In this document: positions 44,140 to 52,665 of the stretch, one piece after another
Position numbering within the stretch: the first letter of the stretch is position 1
Layout: every line of letters starts with the position of its first letter
From: RBC038 sp041390625
GTDB lineage: Bacteria; Chloroflexota; Dehalococcoidia; UBA2979
Reading direction: 5' to 3'
Assembly: GCA_041390625.1 (NCBI GenBank)
Contig: JAWKPM010000004.1
Coordinates: 1-64,000 of the forward strand
DNA: 64,000 nucleotides
Made by a program: the position numbers and the translations under genes
The notes under the pieces: model-generated
Told to the model about the DNA's origin: nothing
Databases searched by the model: none
The model's input: only the letters and a program-made list of their open reading frames with translations

Positions 44140-45198
44140 CTAGCTGGCGAGCGGGGCGCGCACAGCCGACGCCTCACCGATCCAGCGCAGGTCGTCGCTG
44201 AGGCGGCCCTCGTTCTTCAGCTGCTCGATGCGGAGCAGGCGCGTGTGGCGGGGGCCGAGCAGGTCGTCGATGTTGAGCTCGTTGCGGCGGTACGCGTCGT
44301 AGAGGTCCTTCACGCTGCGTTCCAACGTCCACTGCGGCACAGCGTTCGGGAGCGTGTGGGCGAACTTCGAGAAGTCGACCTGGTAGCTGCGAAGGTCAGG
44401 CTCGCCACCCGGCGCGTACGTCACCTTCGAGTTGGGGACGATCGCCTCGACGATCGCGGCGACGTCTGACACCTGGAAGTTCTGCGAGTCGGCGCCGATG
44501 TTGAAGGCCTGCCCGCGGACGAGGTCCTCGGGCGCCTCGAGGGCGGCGAGGAAGGCGCGCGAGACGTCCTCGACGTGGACGAGCGGCCGCCACGGCGTGC
44601 CGTCCGACTTGATGAGCACCTCGCCGCTCGCGATCGCCGTGCCGACGAGGTAGTGGACCACGAGGTCGCCTCGAAGGCGGGGCGACGCGCCGTGGACGGT
44701 GGCGTTGCGCATGTAGACGGGGCAGAAGCGCTCGTCCTCGAAGGCGGCGAGGCCGCGCTCGACCCACACCTTCGACTCGGCGTAGGCGGTCACGGGGTTG
44801 AAGGTCGAGGTCTCGTCCTTCGCGCCCTCGCCGGCCGCGCCGTAGATCGAGCAAGACGAGGCGAAAACGAACCGGCGAACGCCTGCCTCCTTCGCGGCTG
44901 CCGCGAGACGCAGGCTGCCGGTGAAGTTGATGGCGTAGGTCACGTTCGGGTCGAGGTTGCCGACCGGGTCGTTCGAGAGACCGGCGAGGTGCACGACTGC
45001 ATCGAAGCCCTCGAGGTCGGCGGCGCGGACGTCGCGGACGTCTACGCGCAGCTCGGGGATCGAGGCCGGGCCGTCACCGAAGTCGCAACCGTCGAAGTAG
45101 CCGGAATCGAGGCCTACCACCTCGTGCCCCGCGGCCTGGAAGAAGGGGACCATGACGGAGCCGATGTACCCCATGTGGCCGGTGACGAGGACTTTCAT
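44140..45198 (-). CDS. NAD(P)-dependent sugar oxidoreductase/epimerase
   Basis: A 352-residue extended SDR with TGHMGYIG (6-13), FASSCSIYG and Tyr139-x3-Lys143 in AYAESKVWVE. The ATG at 45198 was chosen because the Rossmann fold begins at once; AAAGG lies upstream. The C-terminal ~80 residues hold a KDLYDAYRRNELNIDDL block seen in SDRs that sit next to RfbF, C-methyltransferase and RfbC genes. It may be the 4-keto-sugar reductase or dehydratase of this branch. Function inferred from context. Confidence 0.82.
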   Translation of the reverse strand: MKVLVTGHMGYIGSVMVPFFQAAGHEVVGLDSGYFDGCDFGDGPASIPELRVDVRDVRAADLEGFDAVVHLAGLSNDPVGNLDPNVTYAINFTGSLRLAAAAKEAGVRRFVFASSCSIYGAAGEGAKDETSTFNPVTAYAESKVWVERGLAAFEDERFCPVYMRNATVHGASPRLRGDLVVHYLVGTAIASGEVLIKSDGTPWRPLVHVEDVSRAFLAALEAPEDLVRGQAFNIGADSQNFQVSDVAAIVEAIVPNSKVTYAPGGEPDLRSYQVDFSKFAHTLPNAVPQWTLERSVKDLYDAYRRNELNIDDLLGPRHTRLLRIEQLKNEGRLSDDLRWIGEASAVRAPLAS

Positions 45199-45269
45199 GG
45201 CAGGACCTTTCTGCTCTCGATGCGTGTGCCGCGGCCCGCGGGCGCGGCGACCTCCATGGAACGGTCCCA

Positions 45270-45283
45270 TGCCCCGCGGGGCA
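45270..45283. terminator. Weak terminator-like palindrome
   Basis: TGCCCCGCGGGGCA, a perfect 14-bp palindrome, lies in the 157-bp gap between the GT2 stop and the epimerase start. No T-run; an ordinary chance site is possible. Confidence 0.3.
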
Positions 45284-45355
45284 AGGGCATAAGGGGAGCG
45301 ACAGAATGGCAGGGGCCGACGTCGGCGTCCGGCCTCGATGCCACGAATGGCCTCG

Positions 45356-46303
45356 TTAGCCGTAGCGCCGGAAGCGCGGGCTGAACGGCGCCGCGACCTC
45401 GCGGGCGATCGCGCGCCAGCGATGGCGCGCCCAGTACCGAGGAATCGCCCACAGCGAGAGGGCGCGCTCCTTCAGGTTGAGCGGCGCTCGCATCACGGCA
45501 ACGAACAGGTCCTTGAAGAGCCGCGCCTCGGAGAAGTGGAGCTTGCGGCCCTTCTGAGAGGTGTCGAACCAGACGGCCACGCTCTCCTGGTCGTTGTTCG
45601 CCTGCCTCGACATGCCGGAGTGCACACGGCGCAGGAAGAGGTTGCCCGGCAGCTCCCAGAACTCGCCGGCGAGGGCGAGCTCGGCCATCAGCACGTAGTC
45701 GGCGTTCGCGTACGTCCCGAGCAGGCGCGTGGTCAGGAAGAGGTCGCGGCGCGCGAGGCCGTACAGCGAGTTCACGTAGGCGAGATGGCGAGCGAAGTGC
45801 CCGTAGCGTGCATGCGGAGGCATGCCGCGCGTGTCCAGGCCCTCGGCCTGCGTGCGGACGATGTTGCCGTCCTCGTCGATCTGGGCGGTGCCGGTGTAGA
45901 CCATGATTACCGACTTCGGCGCCCGATCGAGGGCGGCGACGCAGGTTCTCAGGTGGGTCGGCGCGATCAGATCGTCGTGGCAGTGCCAGCGGAAGTACTC
46001 ACCTCGAGCGAGGTGGGGCAGACGATCGAAGTTCCACGCCGCGCCCTTGTTCTCGGGCTCGCGCAGGTAGCGGATCCGGGAGTCGCGCGCCGCCAGCTCC
46101 TCGCAGATCGCCTGCGTGCCATCGGTCGAGCCGTTGTCCGAGATCAGTAGCTCGAAGTCGGTGTAGTCCTGCGCGAGGATCGACTCGATCGCGCCTCGGA
46201 TGTAGCGCTCGCCGTTGTAGACGGGGATCCCAACGCTGACGCGCGGGATGTGCTCCTCGCGGGTGGCGTCGGGCGCCGTCGCGCTGCTCGTGTCATCAGG
46301 CAT
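45356..46303 (-). CDS. Glycosyltransferase family 2
   Basis: A 315-residue GT-A enzyme with RVSVGIPVYNGERYIRGAIES, LLISDNGSTDGTQAICEELA, NKGAAWNFDRL and the metal-binding HCHDDL. Acceptor unknown. Its ATG overlaps the stop of the upstream methyltransferase gene by eight bases, so the two are translated together. It belongs to the minus-strand run that ends at the second ABC exporter. Confidence 0.88.
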   Translation of the reverse strand: MPDDTSSATAPDATREEHIPRVSVGIPVYNGERYIRGAIESILAQDYTDFELLISDNGSTDGTQAICEELAARDSRIRYLREPENKGAAWNFDRLPHLARGEYFRWHCHDDLIAPTHLRTCVAALDRAPKSVIMVYTGTAQIDEDGNIVRTQAEGLDTRGMPPHARYGHFARHLAYVNSLYGLARRDLFLTTRLLGTYANADYVLMAELALAGEFWELPGNLFLRRVHSGMSRQANNDQESVAVWFDTSQKGRKLHFSEARLFKDLFVAVMRAPLNLKERALSLWAIPRYWARHRWRAIAREVAAPFSPRFRRYG

Positions 46304-47465
46304 GGGTCAGCTCCGCCTCGACTCCTCGGGAGACGAGGTCCTTGCGGATCTCGTCGATGTAGATCGGGTTCATCACGATAACGACGTCCGGGCGGTAAGA
46401 CGGGACGTCGTCCGGCGCGACGATCGGGTGGCCCGCGCCGGCGATGAACATGCCGCGCTTGGCCGGGTTGATGTCGACCACGCACTGCACGAGGTCGCGC
46501 TCCGCCCCGAGGGCGAAGAGGTACGCCGTCGCCTTCGAGCCGGCCCCCCAGAGGGCGACCTTCTGGCCGCGGGCGGCGTACTCGCGGAACTGCGCGCGCA
46601 GCGTCTCGATGGTGCGGTCGTAGTTGTCTCGGAAGCCGCGCGCTCGTTCGATCGAGGCAGCAAGCGCCGCAGGGTCGACGGTGGGGTCGCCGACCTCGGA
46701 GGCAGGCTTGGCGTCGATGATCAGGTACTGGTTGTCGTAGACGCGGTCGATGCGCTCGACATCGAACCCGGCGCGGACGAAGAGGCTGCGCAGCGCATCG
46801 ACGCTGAAGTAGGCCGCGTGCTCGTAGTAGACGTCCCAGAACGCGACCTCATCGAGGATGCGGTCGACATCCGGCACCTCGAAGAGGATCGAGACGTCCT
46901 GGTTGGCCGGGACCGTGCCGCGAATGTGCGACATGAAGTCGTAGACGACGCCGATGTGCTCGAGGGTGTGTCGCGCGACGATCGCGCGCACGTCCGGCGC
47001 GAGGTGCTTCGCGTCGTAGCGCTCCGGCACCCAGGTGATGCGGCCGGGCGCCTCCTGCAGGCGGTGCGGCGCGAGCAGCGGGTCGACGCCGATGCCGCGA
47101 CCGGCGCCGGCGTCACACATCCACTCGATGAACTCGCCGGTGCCGGTGCCGATCTCGAGGACGGCCTCGCCCTCGAGGTGGTGGCGCTCGATCCACGTGG
47201 CGGCGAGGTTCTGTGCGTACTCGCGGAAGCGCGCGGACGCGGCCTGGCTGGCCTCGTAACCACCCTCGGGCAGGAACGCCGGGTCGAACGCGAGGTTAGA
47301 GATGAAGCCACAGCCGAGGCAGATCGCGAGTCGAATGTCGGCGCTCGGGCAGGCGAGGGCCTGCTCCCGAGTGTCGAAGAGGACGTTGCTCTGTGCCGGC
47401 ACCTCGTGCTGCTCGAGCAGCGTCTCGAGGGCGGAACCGCCGCAAGACGGACACGCGGATGACAT
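46296..47465 (-). CDS. Sugar C-methyltransferase-like protein (three-domain)
   Basis: A 389-residue protein with three parts. First comes an N-terminal zinc-ribbon-like domain with CPSCGG (5-8) and ICLGCGF. Then a SAM-binding domain has VLEIGTGTGEFIEWM and VARHTLEHI. The C-terminal Rossmann-like domain carries KVALWGAGSKATAYLFAL and VDINPAKRGMFIAG. This order is that of TylC3/NDP-hexose C-methyltransferases, which build branched deoxysugars. It would act on a 4-keto-6-deoxyhexose, in agreement with the RfbF-like and RfbC genes. Confidence 0.85.
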   Translation of the reverse strand: MSSACPSCGGSALETLLEQHEVPAQSNVLFDTREQALACPSADIRLAICLGCGFISNLAFDPAFLPEGGYEASQAASARFREYAQNLAATWIERHHLEGEAVLEIGTGTGEFIEWMCDAGAGRGIGVDPLLAPHRLQEAPGRITWVPERYDAKHLAPDVRAIVARHTLEHIGVVYDFMSHIRGTVPANQDVSILFEVPDVDRILDEVAFWDVYYEHAAYFSVDALRSLFVRAGFDVERIDRVYDNQYLIIDAKPASEVGDPTVDPAALAASIERARGFRDNYDRTIETLRAQFREYAARGQKVALWGAGSKATAYLFALGAERDLVQCVVDINPAKRGMFIAGAGHPIVAPDDVPSYRPDVVIVMNPIYIDEIRKDLVSRGVEAELTHA

Positions 47466-47964
47466 GGGGACCCCAGTGGGTGCGTCGGTGACGGTGGTCA
47501 GTTCGCCGGGCAGGGTTGGCCCCCCTCATAAGCTGGGTGTGGGGCTCGGCCGAGGGCCGGCACCGTCACACGAGTCCTCGCTGTCAGTATGGCATCCACT
47601 GTAGGCAAGCCAGACTCAACGGGGTGTAAACCGAGTGCGTGCGACACGCGCTTCCCTGGACCGAGAGAAGCGTTATGATTCGTGCGGTCGGAATTCGAGG
47701 CACGACTGCCTGTCGGGCGACGATTTCCGAGCGGCACTCACGCGCCCGGGCGTCGACTCGCAGCGTCGATGGCCGGATGCAACTCCCCTCCCTGCGCTCG
47801 AGGTCACGGCCTCGGTGGTGTGCAAGCGTGAGTCAGGCCGGTGTTGGTGGATTCGCCGACCGAGGATCGGCGTCGCGACCACGCGGTTTTGACGAACCAG
47901 ATGAGAACGCAAACACCCGTTTAACTCATGCTGGTCTACGCTCGCGTCGCTGAGGGGTGACAGA
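47466..47964. other. Long divergent intergenic region
   Basis: A 499-bp spacer between the C-methyltransferase and sugar transferase genes. It should hold promoters for both large runs. No gene, tRNA or strong hairpin was recognised. Confidence 0.5.
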
Positions 47965-48666
47965 ATGACGCGAATCCGCAAGCACTCCGAGATGATGCCC
48001 GGTCCGAATCGGCCCGAGCCGATCGCCTCGCCGAGTCTCGTGCTGGTCGCCCCGTCGGCGCACAGCGGTTATGACGTGCTGAAGCGAGTCCTCGACATCC
48101 TGCTCGCAGCGATCCTGCTGCTGATGCTCGCCCCCGTCATGCTGGCAGTGGCCCTCGCCATCAAGCTCGACTCGCCGGGTCCGATCTTCTTCCGCCAGCG
48201 CCGCATCGGCCTGCGCGAGCGACCGTTCACCCTCGTGAAGTTCCGCTCGATGCACGTGGACGCCGAGGAACGCGCCGAGGCGATTCGACACCTCAACATC
48301 ACTGACGGCCCGACCTTCAAGGCGAAGGACGACCCGCGACTGACGCGCGTGGGCAAGTGGCTGCGCCAGTACTCGCTGGACGAGCTGCCCCAGCTGGCGA
48401 ACGTGCTCCGAGGCGAGATGTCGCTCGTGGGGCCTCGGCCGATGCTGGCGCAGGAGGTCGAGGCGATGTCATCGGCGTACCGCGAACGCTTCGCAGTGAA
48501 GCCGGGGCTCACCTGCATCTGGCAGGTGTCGGGCCGCAGCCACATCGGCTTCGACGACTGGATGAAGCTCGACCTGCGTTATGTGCGGGAGCGAAGCCTC
48601 TGGCTGGACATCGTGCTGCTGGCACGCACGCCCCTGGCGGTGGTGACGGCGCGCGGTTCCTACTGA
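47965..48666 (+). CDS. Initiating sugar transferase (polyprenyl-phosphate phosphoglycosyltransferase)
   Basis: A 233-residue monotopic enzyme of the bacterial sugar transferase family. A membrane re-entrant segment (LLAAILLLMLAPVMLAVALAIKLDSPGP) precedes FFRQRRIG, FTLVKFRSM, the catalytic ExxQ-type LDELPQLANVLRGEMSLVGPRP and PGLTCIWQVSGRS. It moves a sugar-1-phosphate from a UDP donor onto undecaprenyl phosphate and starts the repeat unit. GAGGGGTGACAG lies before the ATG. It is followed at 170 bp by the Wzz/kinase gene. Confidence 0.92.
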   Translation: MTRIRKHSEMMPGPNRPEPIASPSLVLVAPSAHSGYDVLKRVLDILLAAILLLMLAPVMLAVALAIKLDSPGPIFFRQRRIGLRERPFTLVKFRSMHVDAEERAEAIRHLNITDGPTFKAKDDPRLTRVGKWLRQYSLDELPQLANVLRGEMSLVGPRPMLAQEVEAMSSAYRERFAVKPGLTCIWQVSGRSHIGFDDWMKLDLRYVRERSLWLDIVLLARTPLAVVTARGSY

Positions 48667-48710
48667 TTTCGGATCCTGATTCGGAACTCATACGGCACTG
48701 AAACCGAGTT

Positions 48711-48742
48711 GGGGTCGAGCGCCCGTCGCAGGGCGAGACCCC
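48711..48742 (+). other. Leader stem-loop before Wzz/kinase gene
   Basis: GGGGTC-gag-CGCCC-GTCGCA-GGGCG-a-GACCCC forms an 11-bp interrupted stem with no T-run. It could be a terminator for the sugar transferase gene or a leader element. Confidence 0.4.
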
Positions 48743-48747
48743 TGCAG

Positions 48748-48753
48748 TAGACT
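48748..48753 (+). promoter_or_regulatory. Candidate -10 box (TAGACT)
   Basis: TAGACT lies just after the stem-loop, 82 nt before the GTG of the Wzz/kinase gene. A GTCGCA hexamer 17 nt upstream is a weak -35. Confidence 0.3.
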
Positions 48754-48835
48754 GCCTGATGCGGGGATGAGAACGTGATTGCCCCGCAGTTCATGCGGCC
48801 GCGGGGTCCGCGTTCAGGCGGAGAGGTACGGCCCG

Positions 48836-50272
48836 GTGGAAGCATCCCTGTATCTGCAGATCCTGCGTCGATGGTGGTGGCTGTTCGTGGCCAGCACCCT
48901 CGTCGGTGGCGTGGTGGCCTACGTCGCCTCCTCGCAGATCACGCCGACGTACGAGGCCACGACGAAGATGCTCGTGGTCACGCAGCAGCAGCAGGGGACC
49001 ATCCAGCGCAACGACCTTGAGACGAGCTCGCTGCTGGCGAACACGTTCGCCGGCATGATCACGGTGCGCCCGATCCTGGAGCGCGCCATCGAGCAGGGCG
49101 GCTTCGACATGACCGTCGGAGAGCTCCGCTCCTCCATCACCATCGAGACGCCGGCCGGCACGCAGCTACTGCAGGTGACGGCGCAGGCGAGCGATCCGGT
49201 CGTCGCCAGAGACATCGCCAACGTCGTCTCGAGTGTCTTCATCGAGTCCGATGAGCTGGCGCTGACGAGTAGCACCGGGCGTGTCAGCATCATCGAGCCG
49301 GCGACAAGTCCGGGCTTCCCGGTCGCACCTCGCAAGAGCGTCAACGCGGCGCTCGGCGGCGCACTGGCGGTGTTCGCGTGCGCGCTGCTCGTCCTGCTCT
49401 TCGAGTACATCGACGACACCGTGAAGTCCGCTCAGGACATCACCGACCTGGTGGGCCTCGCGACCCTCGGCCAGGTCGAGGCGTTCGGTCGCACGGCCTC
49501 GCCGTCGGACCAGCTGCAGGTGGCTCTCCATCCGAGGTCGCCACTCGCCGAGTCCTACCGCGCCCTGCGCACGAACCTCACAAACGTCCTCGCCCGGTAC
49601 AACACCGATGGCGGTCTGCGCTCCCTGCTGTTCACCGGCGGAAGCCGGCACGACGGCAAGAGCACGACGGTCTCGAACCTCGCGGTGGTCTTCGGCCTCG
49701 CGGGCTACCGCGTCGCGGTCGTCGACGGCGACCTGCGCGCGCCGACGCTGCACCGGGTCTTCTCCCTCGACAACAGCGACGGCCTGACGAACCTGCTCCT
49801 CTCCGAGCAGGTCCCGGCCGGCCGCGCGATGCAGCGCACGGTGCACACCAACGTCTCCGTGCTGACTTCCGGTCCCATCCCCTCGAACCCGTCCGAGCTG
49901 CTCGGCTCGACGCGGATGCGCGAGGTGCTGGCGGAGCTCCAGTCGCAGTACGACCTCGTGTTGGTGGACAGCCCGCCGGTCATCGGCGTGACGGACGCCT
50001 CGGTGCTCGCGAGCATCGTGGACGCGATCGTCGTCATCGTGCGGCCGGGCCGCACGCGCACGGGCGAGCTGCGCACGATGGTGGAGCAGACCGCCGCGTC
50101 CGGGAAGCCGATCATCGGCGTCGTGCTGAACCGCGCTCGAGGCAACACGCGGGCGATGCGCTATGGCGACGCCCCCGTCGAGGTGACCGGAGCCTCCGCG
50201 GCGCCGTCACGCGCCGAGGGACGCGCGAACCTCCGCACGATCTCCGACGACGATCTGGTGGCGCGCCGCTAG
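48836..50272 (+). CDS. Wzz-type chain-length regulator fused to BY-kinase ATPase
   Basis: A 478-residue fusion. The GTG at 48836 has GGAGAGG upstream and gives VEASLYLQILRRWWWLF at the N-terminus. Two membrane helices flank a periplasmic-type coiled region, with the second after PVAPRKSVNAALGGALAV. The cytoplasmic ATPase follows: Walker A GGSRHDGKSTT, Walker A' VAVVDGDLRAP and Walker B LVLVDSPP. It controls polymer length with the Wzy-type protein. A C-terminal Tyr cluster is missing; only one Tyr (MRYGDAP) lies in the tail, so autophosphorylation may differ from classic BY-kinases. Confidence 0.87.
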   Translation: MEASLYLQILRRWWWLFVASTLVGGVVAYVASSQITPTYEATTKMLVVTQQQQGTIQRNDLETSSLLANTFAGMITVRPILERAIEQGGFDMTVGELRSSITIETPAGTQLLQVTAQASDPVVARDIANVVSSVFIESDELALTSSTGRVSIIEPATSPGFPVAPRKSVNAALGGALAVFACALLVLLFEYIDDTVKSAQDITDLVGLATLGQVEAFGRTASPSDQLQVALHPRSPLAESYRALRTNLTNVLARYNTDGGLRSLLFTGGSRHDGKSTTVSNLAVVFGLAGYRVAVVDGDLRAPTLHRVFSLDNSDGLTNLLLSEQVPAGRAMQRTVHTNVSVLTSGPIPSNPSELLGSTRMREVLAELQSQYDLVLVDSPPVIGVTDASVLASIVDAIVVIVRPGRTRTGELRTMVEQTAASGKPIIGVVLNRARGNTRAMRYGDAPVEVTGASAAPSRAEGRANLRTISDDDLVARR

Positions 50273-50299
50273 CGCCCTCGTAGGTCACGAGTACACACG

Positions 50300-50325
50300 A
50301 CGGGCGAGCGCAGTGCGCTCGCCCG
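50300..50325. terminator. Bidirectional terminator
   Basis: A 12-bp stem, ACGGGCGAGCGC / GCGCTCGCCCGT, with an AGT loop and TTCGTTT after it sits between the convergent Wzz/kinase and nucleotidyltransferase genes. Confidence 0.82.
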
Positions 50326-50353
50326 TTTCGTTTGTGACGCGGGGACTCGAGGG

Positions 50354-51376
50354 CTAGAGCGCGCCCGGACCGGCGACTTCGCCGGCAGCGGTGATGACCA
50401 CGTCCTCGTAGTCGCCGCCCTGCACCTGGGCACCGCCCATGACGAGGCTGCGGCGCAGACGGACGCCTTGCAGCACCGCGCCATCGCCGATCACCGAGTC
50501 GGCGACGTCGCACTTGTCGAGGCGGGTGTCGCAGCCGAGCAGCACGGGGCCGGCCAGCTTGCTCATCGTGACAACGCAGCCCGTGCCGGCGCTGACCGGA
50601 CCAGAGACGTCCGACTCCCGCGAGGTGACCGGCGTCGGCGACAGGTCCTTGAGCAGACGGGACTGGGTCTGCAGCAGACCGGGCAGCGTGCCCGCGTCGA
50701 GCCACTCGCCCTCCAGGGTCCAGCCACTGACCTCGGTGCCCTCGCGCAGGACCTGCGCAACGGTGGCGGTGAGGTCGGACTCGCCCTTCGCGTTGATGAA
50801 CGGGTTCGTGCGGACGCGCTCGACCACCTCGGGTGCGAGCATCCAGATGCCCACGACGGCGAGGTTCGAGCGAGGCTCGGCCGGCTTCTCTTCGAGGTCG
50901 ATGACACGATCGCCTTCGACCACGGCGACGCCGAAGCTGCGCGGATCGCGCACGGGCTTCAGCACGAGCGAGGCGCCGGCGCCCGAGGCCATGAACGCCT
51001 CGAGCGGCCGCGCATCGAGGCCGGTGAAGATCGCGTCGACGACGAGGACCACGACGTGCCGACCGGCAAGCAGGTCCCCCACCGAGGCGACGGCGTCGCC
51101 GGGGCCGTTCGGGTGCTCCTGCACGTGAATCGACAGTGGGCCGCGGGCGTGCTCGCGTGCCCGGCGCGCGGTGACGCGGTCCTCGGGACCGACGACGACG
51201 GCGACCTCCTCGATGCCGAGGGCGGCCACGGCATCGAAGGCGTAGGCGATGAGCGGACGATTCAGGAGCGGAATGGCCGCCTTCGACAGCCGGGGCGTCA
51301 GTGGCTGGAGACGCGTGCCCTTCCCTGCCGTAAGGATGACGCCGAGCGGCGCAGCGTGCCGGGCTTCGCCAGCCAT
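50354..51376 (-). CDS. Sugar-1-phosphate nucleotidylyltransferase with left-handed helix tail
   Basis: A 340-residue protein. The N-terminal catalytic domain has GVILTAGKGTRLQPLT, IPLLNRPLIAYAFDAV, GDAVASVGDLL (the middle Asp/Gly motif), FGVAVVEGDRVIDLEEKP and WLDAGTLPGLLQTQ. The C-terminal ~90 residues form left-handed beta-helix-like hexapeptides (LLGCDTRLDKCDVADSVIGDGAVLQG). It resembles RmlA-like glucose-1-phosphate thymidylyl/uridylyltransferases. It supplies an activated sugar to the locus but is at its edge, convergent with the kinase gene. Confidence 0.85.
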   Translation of the reverse strand: MAGEARHAAPLGVILTAGKGTRLQPLTPRLSKAAIPLLNRPLIAYAFDAVAALGIEEVAVVVGPEDRVTARRAREHARGPLSIHVQEHPNGPGDAVASVGDLLAGRHVVVLVVDAIFTGLDARPLEAFMASGAGASLVLKPVRDPRSFGVAVVEGDRVIDLEEKPAEPRSNLAVVGIWMLAPEVVERVRTNPFINAKGESDLTATVAQVLREGTEVSGWTLEGEWLDAGTLPGLLQTQSRLLKDLSPTPVTSRESDVSGPVSAGTGCVVTMSKLAGPVLLGCDTRLDKCDVADSVIGDGAVLQGVRLRRSLVMGGAQVQGGDYEDVVITAAGEVAGPGAL

Positions 51377-51505
51377 GGGACCCCTATCCGTGAGACTTCG
51401 TGGTGGGCCGGCAACGATCCGACCTTAGTCAGAATCGGCCGCCGTCCACCACCACAACATGTTGATCGGTGTTGCGAACCTCGATCGACCGCCGAGGCAG
51501 GGCCG

Positions 51506-51685
51506 TCAGTCGAGCAGCCAGACGAGGCCGGCTGCCAGCGGCCCCCAGAACAGGGCAAGCGCCAGACCGAGGCCGACCATGACGCCTCGAGCGGGAGCGA
51601 GCCCGTCCGCAGTGTCGACGCCGGCACGAGCCGGCCGCCTCGAAGGCTGGGGGTCGAGCGGGGAGCGGGGAGCGGGGAGCGCCAT
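51506..51685 (-). CDS. Small single-pass membrane protein (paralogue of 10478-10747)
   Basis: About 59 residues from the ATG at 51685; a TTG at 51715 in frame would add ten. A basic, Pro-rich N-terminus is followed by a C-terminal membrane helix (PARGVMVGLGLALALFWGP, ending LVWLLD). The helix matches the tail of the gene at 10478-10747. No strong Shine-Dalgarno. Function unknown. Confidence 0.42.
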   Translation of the reverse strand: MALPAPRSPLDPQPSRRPARAGVDTADGLAPARGVMVGLGLALALFWGPLAAGLVWLLD

Positions 51686-51842
51686 GGGAGGACCGTGCCC
51701 TTTCGTCGTTGCCAAGAACGAGTCTGGGGTCGCTCCCTAGGGGCCGATATCGGGGAAGGCCCGCATACTGTCGCCGGAACGAGCGATCGAGGAGCGAGGG
51801 TGGCACGCCGTCACCTCGAGGCGTGGGGCGGGAGACAAGTCG

Positions 51843-52304
51843 ATGACCTCGCAACGGGACCGCATTCAGATGCCGGCGGGCGAGGCGCGGCGCTTCCTCG
51901 AGGAAGGGCGGCACCTGCAGGTGGCGAGCATCGGCCCGAGCGGCGCGCCCCACCTCGTGGCGATGTGGTACGTCGTCGACGATCAGGGACGGGTGCTGTT
52001 CACGACCTACGGGCGCTCGCAAAAGGTGCAGAACGTGCGCCGCGATCCGCGCGTGACGCTGCTCGTCGAAGCGGGTGAGGCCTACAACGAGCAGCGAGGC
52101 GTGATGGTAGAGGGGCGTGCCGAAGTCCTGTCGGAGCCGGCGTTCACCGCCCAGGTGATGCGCCAGGTCGGCGCGAAGTACGGCAGCGGCTCGGGAGCCT
52201 CGAGGGAGGCCCAGTCCGAGATCATCCCGCCGGCCGCCCACAAGCGCGCGGTGGTGCGCGTGACACCGGAGCGGATGCGCTCGTGGGATCACCGGCGGCT
52301 GTGA
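51843..52304 (+). CDS. PPOX-class (F420-type) oxidoreductase
   Basis: A 153-residue split-barrel flavin/deazaflavin protein with HLQVASIGPSGAPHLVAMWYV, FTTYGRSQKVQNVRRDPRVTLLVEAGEAY and QRGVMVEGRAEVL. This pattern is close to the F420-dependent TIGR03618-type enzymes. Substrate unknown. GGGAG lies before the ATG. Its stop overlaps the ClpS start as GTGA, so the two are translated together. Confidence 0.83.
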   Translation: MTSQRDRIQMPAGEARRFLEEGRHLQVASIGPSGAPHLVAMWYVVDDQGRVLFTTYGRSQKVQNVRRDPRVTLLVEAGEAYNEQRGVMVEGRAEVLSEPAFTAQVMRQVGAKYGSGSGASREAQSEIIPPAAHKRAVVRVTPERMRSWDHRRL

Positions 52305-52606
52305 TCGACGCACCGAGGGCCGTCGCGCCAGAAGCGGCACCCGTCCAGCGGACGCGCGGCCTCGAGGAGACGCTGCCGCCCTATCGGGTGCTGCTGCACA
52401 ACGACGACGAGCACGACATGGGCTACGTCGTGCGGGCGCTCGTCGCGTCCGTGCCAGAGCTGTCCGTCGAGCGCGCCGCCGAGATCATGCTCGAAGCACA
52501 CCTGCACGAGCGCGCCGAGGTGATCGTGTGCCCCCTCGAGCGAGCCGAGCTCTATCGAGACCGGATTCAGACGTACGGCCTCGGAAGTTCCATAGAACGC
52601 GTCTGA
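52301..52606 (+). CDS. clpS: ClpS, ATP-dependent Clp protease adaptor
   Basis: A 101-residue protein. The GTG at 52301 overlaps the preceding TGA. A disordered N-terminal ~30 residues lead to the fold PYRVLLHNDDEHDMGYVVRAL, AAEIMLEAHLHERAEV and ERAELYRDRIQTYGL. The N-D-D residues and the His in EAHLHE form the N-degron pocket. It brings proteins with bulky N-terminal residues to ClpAP/ClpCP. No clpA or clpC is adjacent. Confidence 0.92.
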   Translation: MIDAPRAVAPEAAPVQRTRGLEETLPPYRVLLHNDDEHDMGYVVRALVASVPELSVERAAEIMLEAHLHERAEVIVCPLERAELYRDRIQTYGLGSSIERV

Positions 52607-52665
52607 GCCCCCTAAGCAAGCGGCGACTCCCGACCGACAATCTGTCAGGAGTGGGAGCGCGCCGG

